Below are positions 1 through 6,676 of a DNA stretch of 64,000 nt, one piece after another. The position numbers were made by a program, and so were the translations under genes. The notes below the pieces were generated by a model. It had not been told where the DNA came from and did no database searches. It saw only the letters and a list, made by a program, of their open reading frames with translations. Each line of letters opens with the position of its first letter. The stretch's first letter is position 1. Source of the DNA: Guillardia theta CCMP2712 (taxonomy: Eukaryota; Cryptophyceae; Pyrenomonadales; Geminigeraceae); NCBI RefSeq assembly GCF_000315625.1, contig NW_005434536.1, positions 66,366 through 130,365 of the forward strand, in the 5' to 3' direction.

Positions 1-7
1 GCACAAC

Positions 8-712
8 ATGGACGCGCTTTGGTCGCGGAACGTGTCCTTCGTGGCGCTTCACCCGGGGGGGATGGACGATATGGGGATGGGGGGTGCGGGGTTTGACAGC
101 GTTACGGCTTCGCAGGGCAACCGCATCATGCCATCGCACCTTGACTCCGTAACCTTGACCATCCTCCCTGTCCTTCTTGTGACCCTCTGGACGACGATGA
201 CGATCTTCAAGCTGCCAGAGAGCAGGCAGTCGTGCTCGAAGATATCACCCGAAGACTCCTACTCACATGAAGCCATGCAGGAGCACGCCACCTGGCACAT
301 CCTCTTCTTTGGCATCCTCTTCGTCCTGAACGCGGCCTTTGTCGTCTACGTCTGCAGCCCGGTCGATCTACCCGTCGTCACCTTCGTCACCTGCATCCTC
401 GTCCTGGCGGGGGAGATCGTCACGCTCCCGCGCGGGGAGGAGGAAGGGCATACGCTCGCTAACTTCCTTCGGTCTCTGTCGCTATTGCTAATGCTGATTG
501 TGTATACCTTCCTGTACTCCCAAGCCAGGAACGACACAGAAGGAGTCATGGCAGCCGTCGCCACCCGCTTCTTCCTGGACATGATCCTCGTCATCTGCCA
601 CACAGGGAATGGAGTCGTCATGGAGCACATCGTGGAGTGCCGCGTCCTGTACGTCGTCTGCAACAGTGTCCTCCTGACATCGCTCTATGCCTGCTGGGGG
701 AGGTGGAGGTAA
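8..712 (+). CDS. Polytopic membrane protein, unknown family
   Basis: A 234-residue protein that I do not recognise. It starts with a Met/Gly-rich stretch, then shows five or six hydrophobic segments (around residues 48-67, 94-115, 124-140, 150-170, 182-196 and 210-228). Short charged loops separate them, so it is most likely an integral membrane protein of the virion or of infected-cell membranes. The ATG at position 8 lies too close to the window edge for the promoter to be checked, so an upstream start is possible. A 39-residue single-span protein follows 46 bp downstream on the same strand. Function is not assigned. Confidence 0.75.
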   Translation: MDALWSRNVSFVALHPGGMDDMGMGGAGFDSVTASQGNRIMPSHLDSVTLTILPVLLVTLWTTMTIFKLPESRQSCSKISPEDSYSHEAMQEHATWHILFFGILFVLNAAFVVYVCSPVDLPVVTFVTCILVLAGEIVTLPRGEEEGHTLANFLRSLSLLLMLIVYTFLYSQARNDTEGVMAAVATRFFLDMILVICHTGNGVVMEHIVECRVLYVVCNSVLLTSLYACWGRWR

Positions 713-758
713 CCAGGGAGAACGATAAAAGAGGGACACGGAGAGGAACCGACAAGGG

Positions 759-878
759 ATGGACGCAGTGAAAGAGCGCATCATCTACACAGTGGTATCC
801 TACCTCTCGGTCGGTCTGTCCCTGAACCTAGCCCTGTACTGCCTGGTCAACAACTTCCGGTTCGACTGCGGGGTATAG
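759..878 (+). CDS. Small single-span membrane protein (39 aa)
   Basis: A short open frame of 39 residues. It has a charged N-terminus (MDAVKERI), one hydrophobic helix of about 22 residues and a short polar tail ending FRFDCGV. GATAAAAG lies about 30 nt before the ATG and could be a weak TATA element. Its last 51 coding bases are repeated exactly at 1960-2010, on the far side of the GIY-YIG cassette, so the gene's 3' end is one edge of a duplication. Tiny one-span proteins are common in large DNA virus virions, but no family is recognised. Confidence 0.6.
   Translation: MDAVKERIIYTVVSYLSVGLSLNLALYCLVNNFRFDCGV
824..874 (+). repeat. 51-bp direct repeat, left copy
   Basis: Identical to 1960-2010. 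It forms the 3' end of the small membrane gene at 759-878. The two copies bracket about 1.1 kb holding the GIY-YIG gene and the 143-residue protein gene, as a target duplication or recombination footprint would. Confidence 0.9.
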
Positions 879-884
879 GATAAA

Positions 885-890
885 TTTATT
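885..890 (-). terminator. AATAAA polyadenylation signal
   Basis: Reads AATAAA on the minus strand, 16 nt past the stop of the GIY-YIG gene. Confidence 0.5.
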
Positions 891-905
891 CTATAACCAA
901 ACCTC

Positions 906-1280
906 TCAAAATCGCCCCGTATTACCCGCACCGCGCACCTTATCAGAACCGTGGTACGCTTTCATGTTCTCGTACACAATCCGCTCCGCATTCTTTGCAG
1001 CCTTCTGGGATGAACACTTCTTCATCGAATGCACAGAGACAGGGGGGCAAGATTTCGTAACTGCAGACCCATATCCACCAAAGTGTTGCTTCATCCTCGC
1101 TTTAGGATTGCCTGTGTAACCAACGTACTTCTTGCCACCCTTCAAATTTAACGTGTAGACATAATAATTTACCCCACCACTGTTGCCACCACACCGCTTG
1201 ACACTCTTGCCAGTACCCAATCCACCACCTTTGTTACCCCCACCACTCTTCCAACCATTTTTACCGCCTCTGTAGCCCAT
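906..1280 (-). CDS. GIY-YIG family endonuclease
   Basis: A 124-residue protein. Residues 1-38 are Gly/Lys-rich and probably disordered. A compact GIY-YIG nuclease domain follows: the first strand is YYVYTL, the second motif is YVGYTGN, a catalytic-type Arg lies in the next helix (KARMKQH), and a Glu in NAERIVYE matches the metal-binding position. GIY-YIG enzymes nick or cut DNA and often act as homing or mobility nucleases; here the domain is nearly the whole protein. It is convergent with the small membrane gene and lies inside the segment bounded by the 51-bp direct repeats, which suggests mobility. TATAAAGG lies 34 nt before the ATG and AATAAA follows the stop. Confidence 0.85.
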   Translation of the reverse strand: MGYRGGKNGWKSGGGNKGGGLGTGKSVKRCGGNSGGVNYYVYTLNLKGGKKYVGYTGNPKARMKQHFGGYGSAVTKSCPPVSVHSMKKCSSQKAAKNAERIVYENMKAYHGSDKVRGAGNTGRF

Positions 1281-1313
1281 CTGCTTCGATTTGGTTCTGC
1301 AACAGTCTGTCCC

Positions 1314-1321
1314 CCTTTATA
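1314..1321 (-). promoter_or_regulatory. TATAAAGG box of the GIY-YIG gene
   Basis: Classical TATA-type element on the minus strand, 34 nt upstream of the ATG at 1280. Confidence 0.55.
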
Positions 1322-1380
1322 GGGAACTTCTTAAAAAAAACCCAAAAAAACAAGATTTTTTTTTAAAAAAAAACTAGGAA

Positions 1381-1426
1381 TCATCACCCTGATACCCCAA
1401 CCTGGGTCCCCAGGGAAAGGCCCCCC
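1381..1426 (+). repeat. Partial copy of the hairpin-element left end
   Basis: Nearly identical to 2091-2136, the outer left end of the AT-rich hairpin element, including the CCCAGGGAAAGGCCCCCC core. The TTTAACGG repeats are missing, so this is a truncated copy. It lies just upstream of the TATA box of the gene at 1505. Confidence 0.75.
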
Positions 1427-1460
1427 AATACCAAGCGTTGCCTTTGTCCCCGAGTTGGTC

Positions 1461-1468
1461 TATAAATT
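1461..1468 (+). promoter_or_regulatory. TATAAATT box
   Basis: TATA-type element 36 nt before the ATG at 1505. Confidence 0.55.
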
Positions 1469-1504
1469 GTGAGCCCTGCCTCTTGTCTTTCATCCCGGCA
1501 CGCA

Positions 1505-1936
1505 ATGTTCTGTACGGCGTACCCTGGTATGCCAACGAGTGAGAAGAGATGCTATCTCACTTACATCCGAGACCGCATCATGTATGCCATCACCTACTTT
1601 GATATGTGGCAGGAGCACGAGAGCAGGGTCAACGCCAAGATCGAGCACGCCTTGCAGCGCAAGAAGGGAGTGACGGACCTGCAGGAGCGCGAGAATGTGA
1701 CTCGGGAGATCTATCCAGATGGTAAGCCCTTCTTCCCGCCACCAAACACAAAGTATAGCCCCCCCTTGTACGAGCACGAAGGGGACATAGGGATGTCTAT
1801 AAGGCATGAGGATATCAGGCATGAGGTGGAGGAGCTCGAGACGAAGATCATCCCTTTCTTGGTCAAGCAGTACGAGACACAGCTAGAGGCTCTCAAGATC
1901 AACTTTAACTATGATCCCTTTGAGATCATTCATTGA
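1505..1936 (+). CDS. Helical protein of unknown function (143 aa)
   Basis: The start at 1505 is chosen because a TATA box lies 36 nt upstream; an in-frame extension to 1469 would run almost into the TATA box. The protein is rich in charged and aromatic residues, with a probable coiled coil at both ends and a Pro-rich loop near residues 75-90. No family is recognised. It resembles, in size and helical character only, several other small proteins in this window (4206, 39525, 42163, 53618). It sits inside the segment bracketed by the 51-bp direct repeats, so it may travel with the GIY-YIG nuclease. Confidence 0.6.
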   Translation: MFCTAYPGMPTSEKRCYLTYIRDRIMYAITYFDMWQEHESRVNAKIEHALQRKKGVTDLQERENVTREIYPDGKPFFPPPNTKYSPPLYEHEGDIGMSIRHEDIRHEVEELETKIIPFLVKQYETQLEALKINFNYDPFEIIH

Positions 1937-1959
1937 TTAAAGATTCATTTAAATTTTTT

Positions 1960-2010
1960 GAACCTAGCCCTGTACTGCCTGGTCAACAACTTCCGGTTCG
2001 ACTGCGGGGT
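1960..2010 (+). repeat. 51-bp direct repeat, right copy
   Basis: Exact copy of 824-874. Here it follows the stop of the 1505-1936 gene and has no start codon of its own, so it is a dead fragment of the small membrane gene. Confidence 0.9.
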
Positions 2011-2090
2011 GTGAGGGAAAAAAAGACTCTACCAGAGTTGAAAAAACACAACCATAATAAAAAACAAGGGAAAAAAAGACTTGAAAAAAA

Positions 2091-2510
2091 TCATCACCCT
2101 CATACCCCGACCTGGGTCCCCAGGGAAAGGCCCCCCCTTGGCCAGAATCTGAAAACCGTTAAACCGTTAAACCGTTAAACCGTTAAAGGTTAACGGTCTT
2201 TAAAACCTTTAAAGAAGGTTCGCCGGACAGTATACGTATAGTATGTATATAGTATATAGTATGTATGTATATGTATGTATATGTATGTATGTATATACAT
2301 AGTATGTATATGTATGTATCTATGTATGTAATATATGTATATATATATATATGTCCTGCGAACCTTATTTAAAATGATCAAAGGAGAAGAATCGCCGGAT
2401 GATGGTTGAAGGTTTTAACGGTTTAACGGTTTAACGGTTTAACGGTTTCCAGATTCTGGCCAGGGGGGGGCCTTTCCTGGGAGACCCGGCTGTATAAGTA
2501 ATTATAAACC
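2091..2510. repeat. AT-rich hairpin element with (TTTAACGG)n arms, copy 1
   Basis: A large imperfect palindrome. The left arm (2121-2186) reads a CCCAGGGAAAGGCCCCCCC-type core, TTGGCCAGAATCTG, then about four AAACCGTT units. The right arm (2411-2480) is its reverse complement. Inner arms at 2209-2230 and 2352-2373 also pair. The centre (about 2232-2350) is almost pure A/T with TATG/TATA steps. Related copies occur at 46986-47400 and 60598-60730. The right end also carries a shared GTATAAGTAATTATA stretch. This may be a mobile miniature element or a replication origin with repeated initiator sites. Confidence 0.85.
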
Positions 2511-2653
2511 CCCCGCTTCCCCACTCAGACCCTTTCTTTTTTATTTTTTTTAAAGGGAGGGTCCGTCTTCTCCTCCTCCTCCGTCGATGGCAAGGCGGGA
2601 GCGGCGGGGAGATCGGGCGGGGAGAACCACCGCAGGCGTCCTGCATCGGCCAT

Positions 2654-2661
2654 TATTTAAG
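2654..2661 (+). promoter_or_regulatory. TATTTAAG box
   Basis: TATTTAAG, the most frequent promoter element of this window, 36 nt before the ATG at 2698. Confidence 0.65.
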
Positions 2662-2697
2662 CTTGCGGGGTTGGAGAGAGGGAAAGTAGTCGCGCGC

Positions 2698-3429
2698 ATG
2701 TCCAGGAGACCGCCCGCGGACACATTCGACAGCGTCTACTCGCAGCCCGGCCCCAGTCCGGCGAATGTTTCAGCCCCCATCCGTCCCACCGCCGCCCAGC
2801 GGTTCGGCTCCCCGCACCCCAACTTCATGGCGTACAACTCCCCGTTCCAGGCGGCTCCTAAAGAGCAGAGCTTCGCGGGGGTGTCTGCGCTGGTGGACTT
2901 CCGGGATGGCATCCAGATCGTCGAGGACGAGGCCGAGCTTGACAGGGATGTCAGCTCTGACTTCCTGCAGAGGAACGGCCGCAGGGGTGTTTCTTCCAGG
3001 GGCATCGCTAGCAAGTACCATGATGACGACGACGAGACTGCGGAGGCGGAGGAGGAGACGGTGAGCGCCTCCGCGGAGGATGTCCGCAGCATGGTGGAGG
3101 AGAACCTCCGCCGGAACTGCAAGTCCCGCTATTCTTCCCTGTCCGCGCTGGCCGGAAGATCCGGCGATTCTTCTTTGAAGTCCTCCTCCGAGGGGAAGCT
3201 TGACAAGAAGGCGGACCATGATGACATCCTGAAGAACGTCCGCGAGAGCCTGAAGGAGATCCGGTTGAAGCTGTCCGGCGAAACTCCCGGGGGTTTAAAG
3301 GATAAGGCGCCGGTGTCTTCATCTCTTGCGACGTCATCCCTCGCGTCTTCCATGGCATCCCCCGTCCCGGGAACAACCCGCAGCTCCCGCCTCCTGATGG
3401 GGAGCGTGGGGAGCATGATCCGTGCGTAG
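2698..3429 (+). CDS. Ser-rich acidic protein, unknown
   Basis: A 243-residue protein. The start at 2698 is chosen because TATTTAAG lies 36 nt upstream; the longer frame from 2587 would begin ahead of the promoter. It has a Pro/Ser-rich N-terminal third, an acidic patch with a DDDDE run near residue 110, a Lys/Glu-rich probable helix (residues 165-195) and a Ser-rich tail. It looks largely disordered, like a tegument, scaffold or transcription cofactor protein. No catalytic motif is visible. It lies directly downstream of the first hairpin element. Confidence 0.65.
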   Translation: MSRRPPADTFDSVYSQPGPSPANVSAPIRPTAAQRFGSPHPNFMAYNSPFQAAPKEQSFAGVSALVDFRDGIQIVEDEAELDRDVSSDFLQRNGRRGVSSRGIASKYHDDDDETAEAEEETVSASAEDVRSMVEENLRRNCKSRYSSLSALAGRSGDSSLKSSSEGKLDKKADHDDILKNVRESLKEIRLKLSGETPGGLKDKAPVSSSLATSSLASSMASPVPGTTRSSRLLMGSVGSMIRA

Positions 3430-3449
3430 GGGTGTTTCAACCCAGTGTG

Positions 3450-3457
3450 TATTTAAC
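3450..3457 (+). promoter_or_regulatory. TATTTAAC box
   Basis: TATTTAA element after the stop of the previous gene. It is only about 10 nt from the first ATG (3467) but 67 nt from the ATG at 3524, which affects start choice for the next gene. Confidence 0.5.
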
Positions 3458-3523
3458 AAAACGTGAATGTACCAGAAAATCAAACCATCGGCTCGCACCA
3501 CCCCATCCTGCCCGCGCACCTGC

Positions 3524-4099
3524 ATGCGAACGGTGCAGCTGCTCTTCTACCGCGCCCAGCCGCAGGACCACTGGATCAACCGCCTCGTGTCCTGGCTGGA
3601 CCCGCCGTACGTCCACGTGGAGCTGAGGTTCGAGGATGGGATGGCGTCGTCGATCTTCGCTGGCGAGGTCCTCTTCTTCCGCCCCCGCAGCTTCGCCAAC
3701 CCGCACTACCACATCGAGACCCTCACCGCGGAGGAGAGGGGGTATCAGGAGATGTACCTCTACTGCCAGCGCCGGGCGGCCCAGAATGTCAGGTTCGACA
3801 ACCTCGGCCTTCTCCTCGCCGCGCTGCCTTTGTACACCCGGACCCCGATCGACCGTACCTTCTGCAGCCGCCACGTCGTCGAGACCCTCCAGATGGGGAA
3901 CGTGCCGGAGTTTTTGCTGCTATCTCCCCACCGCACCACCCCGACGATGATCTTCAAGGCCGCGAGGAACTCCGGCAGGACGTTCTTCTCCAGCGTCCCG
4001 TTCAAGATCAGCATGCTGGAGAGGAGCCAGGCGGACCGCCCCAGGACAAAGGAGAGGACGTCGGAGGGGGTGGTGGAGGCGGTCACCTTCAGGCGATAG
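3524..4099 (+). CDS. Permuted NlpC/P60 (papain-like) hydrolase candidate
   Basis: The start at 3524 (MRTVQLLFYR) is preferred because the ATG at 3467 lies only about 10 nt after the TATA-like box; the longer form has 210 residues, this one 191. The motif YVHVELRF provides a His at the start of a beta strand. About 90 residues later TFCSRHVVETL provides a Cys at the start of a helix. This His-then-Cys order is that of circularly permuted NlpC/P60 enzymes (YiiX/LRAT type), which hydrolyse peptides or transfer acyl groups. That family membership is inferred from the motif pair only. It could act on envelopes, host membranes or protein cross-links. A basic tail of about 30 residues follows the domain. 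Confidence 0.6.
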   Translation: MRTVQLLFYRAQPQDHWINRLVSWLDPPYVHVELRFEDGMASSIFAGEVLFFRPRSFANPHYHIETLTAEERGYQEMYLYCQRRAAQNVRFDNLGLLLAALPLYTRTPIDRTFCSRHVVETLQMGNVPEFLLLSPHRTTPTMIFKAARNSGRTFFSSVPFKISMLERSQADRPRTKERTSEGVVEAVTFRR

Positions 4100-4176
4100 G
4101 CATGCTGGCCGCTCTGTCGGTCATGGGGTATGGGTTGATCATATGAAACAAAAAAAAAATTAAATCTAAGAAACTG

Positions 4177-4182
4177 TTTATT
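4177..4182 (-). terminator. AATAAA polyadenylation signal
   Basis: AATAAA on the minus strand, 24 nt past the stop of the 4206-4589 gene. Confidence 0.5.
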
Positions 4183-4205
4183 ACTCTATCGCTACGAGGT
4201 GCTGC

Positions 4206-4589
4206 CTAGTCACTGTCCAACACATTGATGATGTACGTCACCATGTCAACCAGTTCAAGTCGCGTCTGTTCATACACCGCAGGGTCGACCTGATGGGAAG
4301 GGATGGCGTGGAAAGCTTGGATGATGTAAACCTCGGCTTGGATGTACTCCCGTAGGATGTACCGCTTCACCTGCAGGGGCGTGCCAAGGTGGACCCCGTG
4401 CATCATGATCCTGATGCTCGTCTGGATGTTTCCGGAAATCCTATACATGGCATGGAGCGCATCGTTGTACGGGCCTCCGAGCTGCAGGACTATGTGGATC
4501 AGGAGGAGGTCGATCCTGCGCATCCCCCTGAACTCCTCGAGCATCGTCACCTCGTATACGCGCAGTCGATTCAGTGTAATCCTATCCAT
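4206..4589 (-). CDS. Small all-helical protein (127 aa)
   Basis: A 127-residue protein with no recognised family. It appears wholly helical, with several amphipathic helices separated by short Pro/Gly turns and no Cys cluster. TATATAAA lies 35 nt before the ATG and AATAAA follows the stop, so it is an independent transcription unit. It is convergent with the NlpC/P60-like gene. In size and composition it resembles the 39525-39905, 42163-42474 and 53618-54010 products, but homology among them is not shown. Confidence 0.65.
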   Translation of the reverse strand: MDRITLNRLRVYEVTMLEEFRGMRRIDLLLIHIVLQLGGPYNDALHAMYRISGNIQTSIRIMMHGVHLGTPLQVKRYILREYIQAEVYIIQAFHAIPSHQVDPAVYEQTRLELVDMVTYIINVLDSD

Positions 4590-4624
4590 TCCTGAAAGGG
4601 ATGCCCAACTCCGCCCCGCCCTGG

Positions 4625-4632
4625 TTTATATA
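4625..4632 (-). promoter_or_regulatory. TATATAAA box
   Basis: TATA element on the minus strand, 35 nt before the ATG at 4589. Confidence 0.6.
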
Positions 4633-4639
4633 ATAGACA

Positions 4640-5101
4640 GATCAACACATGTATGATGGATTTCGTAAGCGTCCCTGAAGTGTTGTGTTGTGTTGTGTTG
4701 TGGTCATAGAGGGGATGAGGATATTTGGAAGGAAGGTGTGGTGTGGTGTGGTGTGGTCATAGAGGGGATGGGGATGGCTTGGCTTGGCTTGGCAACGATT
4801 TTTTCTTGTTTTTTTTTAAAAAAAAATGAAAAAAAATTCCCGCCTTTCCCGGCCCGTGTGGGAATTCGAGGGGTGGGTAGTATCTTGGAAGGGTGATGTC
4901 AGTACCACCGGTGGTCGACTACCGGTCCCTTTGTGAGAAATTAGTACCAGGAAAAAAGTTAAGACACGTTGTATTAACTTGTATTTATTGTTTTAAGTAT
5001 GGTGGGTAGTCACATAAATAGTACGGATATAGGGTGGGTGGTATCCCCTCTGATTTAATCCCCGGGGTGCTGATATCCATCCAAACCGAGCAAGCCACGG
5101 A
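4640..5101. other. Non-coding interval with short tandem repeats
   Basis: No convincing gene. It holds TGTTG, TGTGG and GGCTT pentamer runs (4680-4795), two copies of GGTCATAGAGGGGATG (4702 and 4754), long T and A runs near 4800-4840, and AT-rich sequence before the 5102 gene. The pentamer runs look like replication slippage. Confidence 0.6.
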
Positions 5102-6085
5102 ATGACTGCCATGCAGGTCGTTTTACTTCCCTTTATCTCAGAGGATGCGCACATCCGTTATACCACCGTGCCATCGCCGTTGATATCCATCATCGATTGC
5201 ATCAAGGCTCTGACCGGGAAGAACAATAACGATGCAGCTCAAGACTTCAGGCGCATCTGCTCCCGCATCCCTGAGTTCGAGGGCAAATACAGCTACTACA
5301 AGTTCCCGGGCCAAGGACAGCGCGAAACACCCGTGGCGGACCTGAAGACGGTCCTAATGATCATGCAACACGTGCCAGGCCCGATGGCGCAGCAGTACCG
5401 CGAGTGTACAGCCAAGATGCTGTGCGAGTACATCGCCAAAGACAAGAGCAACCTGCTCAACGGCCTTGCGAGTGAGGAGCGTGTACCCGTGGGCAATGCA
5501 CAGCAGGAGCCCGTGGTGAGCAGCCCGTACTCGGACATGGTCGCACCCCCAACGGATGAATACCAACAAGCCATTATCCAGACGAACATAGAGGTCTGCA
5601 AGCGCAACATCCAGGAGATGGGTGACCATGTGTTGGGGCTGCAGAAACAGAGGCTCACTATGAATTTTAAGGATTTCAGGAGTGTTGATAAGGAAAAGGC
5701 TGCCGCCGAGAAGGAGAGGCACTCCGCTGAGAAGGAGAAGTACTCCGCCGAAAAGGAGAATTACACCATCGAAAAACTGCAGAAGATAAGGGAACAGACA
5801 CGGATCAAGATCGAGAATCGAAAGGATGAAATTGAACTACTCAAGCTCGACAAGGAGTACCACGAGCTGCGAAGACAGACCGAGGATGAGAATAAGTCTG
5901 AAGCTTTGAACGGCGCGAACACCCAGGGCAAGCAGGTTAAGCGTGGCCGTCCCATGGTTCCAACAGTCCCAGTCGTTCCGGTGGCTCCAGTAGGGGTGAT
6001 GCTGTCCGAGGATGCAGTGAATCGCCTGCGGGGAAAGCCTCCCCAGGTCGTCGGGGTCCCTGTCTCTGCCCCGGATAGCGTGTAA
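5102..6085 (+). CDS. BRO/antirepressor-like protein with coiled coil
   Basis: A 327-residue protein. Residues 25-120 contain an N-terminal domain with the signature KFPGQGQRETPV followed by helices in which small residues and Arg alternate. From memory this signature recurs in giant-virus and protist proteins related to BRO-N/phage antirepressor domains, which bind DNA. Residues 165-265 form a long Glu/Lys coiled coil with repeated AEKE units. The tail is Pro/Val-rich. It may be a DNA-binding regulator. It lies alone after a repeat-rich interval, and AATAAA overlaps its stop codon. The family name is moderately sure; the target is unknown. Confidence 0.7.
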   Translation: MTAMQVVLLPFISEDAHIRYTTVPSPLISIIDCIKALTGKNNNDAAQDFRRICSRIPEFEGKYSYYKFPGQGQRETPVADLKTVLMIMQHVPGPMAQQYRECTAKMLCEYIAKDKSNLLNGLASEERVPVGNAQQEPVVSSPYSDMVAPPTDEYQQAIIQTNIEVCKRNIQEMGDHVLGLQKQRLTMNFKDFRSVDKEKAAAEKERHSAEKEKYSAEKENYTIEKLQKIREQTRIKIENRKDEIELLKLDKEYHELRRQTEDENKSEALNGANTQGKQVKRGRPMVPTVPVVPVAPVGVMLSEDAVNRLRGKPPQVVGVPVSAPDSV

Positions 6086-6089
6086 TAAA
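6084..6089 (+). terminator. AATAAA overlapping the stop codon
   Basis: AATAAA polyadenylation signal overlapping the TAA of the 5102-6085 gene. Confidence 0.5.
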
Positions 6090-6097
6090 TTGGGTGT

Positions 6098-6562
6098 TTA
6101 TCCCGTCTTCTTCTTCCCGGTGTCCATAACCCCGCGCTTCCCATCCCCTTTCAAGACACCGTTGATGCTGCCCATGAAGGAGAGGTAGAGCTTGGCCATC
6201 TTTTCGTCGACGCAGCGGTGGCCGGTCTCCTGATCGACGGAAACGACGCACTCCCTGACCTCGGCGGCGATCCTGGACATCTCCCTGATGCTCCTGGCCG
6301 CCACCATGTTGGGGCAGACCATGTGGGAGTGGATGTGCAACTTGACGCCCTCCCGGGTCATGCCGCAGTCCGGCCACTGGGCGAGGAGGTTCTCGTGCAC
6401 CTGCGCGACGATCTCCTCCTCCGACATGAGCAGCGCCGAGTCCCGGATGAAGTCCAGGACCGCCTGCATGTAGGAGCAGTCCGAGCTGCAGTAGCGGCAG
6501 AACCAGCAGCCTTCCTGCAAGTTTTCACTTTCCTCCATCCTCTGGTCTATCATTCCGTCCAT
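6098..6562 (-). CDS. Cys/His-rich probable zinc-binding protein
   Basis: A 154-residue protein. The N-terminal CWFCRYCSSDC cluster and a later HIHSHMVC segment supply enough Cys and His for one zinc site. The central and C-terminal parts look helical. No family is recognised. TATAAAAC lies 38 nt before the ATG. The gene is divergent from the large methyltransferase gene: the two start codons are 115 bp apart and their promoters are separate. Its end is 13 bp from the end of the antirepressor-like gene. Confidence 0.65.
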   Translation of the reverse strand: MDGMIDQRMEESENLQEGCWFCRYCSSDCSYMQAVLDFIRDSALLMSEEEIVAQVHENLLAQWPDCGMTREGVKLHIHSHMVCPNMVAARSIREMSRIAAEVRECVVSVDQETGHRCVDEKMAKLYLSFMGSINGVLKGDGKRGVMDTGKKKTG

Positions 6563-6599
6563 GCCCGCGGGCTCCTTCCTCCCGGAAACGCGAAATCGC

Positions 6600-6607
6600 G
6601 TTTTATA
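6600..6607 (-). promoter_or_regulatory. TATAAAAC box
   Basis: TATA element on the minus strand, 38 nt before the ATG at 6562. Confidence 0.55.
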
Positions 6608-6634
6608 CTTCTGGCACGGCTGTCCACCAACCCG

Positions 6635-6642
6635 TATTTAGG
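6635..6642 (+). promoter_or_regulatory. TATTTAGG box
   Basis: Variant of the TATTTAAG element, 35 nt before the ATG at 6677. It rules out the much longer frame that opens at 6218. Confidence 0.5.
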
Positions 6643-6676
6643 ACACTGCCTCCCGCGGGAGGGTAAGTACGGCCTT

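Noticed and set aside
2145-2186. TTTAACGG repeats as a telomere
   Set aside because: Only about four units, internal, inverted and bounded by a conserved unique block; a telomere would be terminal and long.
2190-2381. 63-codon frame of Tyr, Ile, His and Thr
   Set aside because: Translation of the TATG/TATA-rich centre of the hairpin; no gene character.
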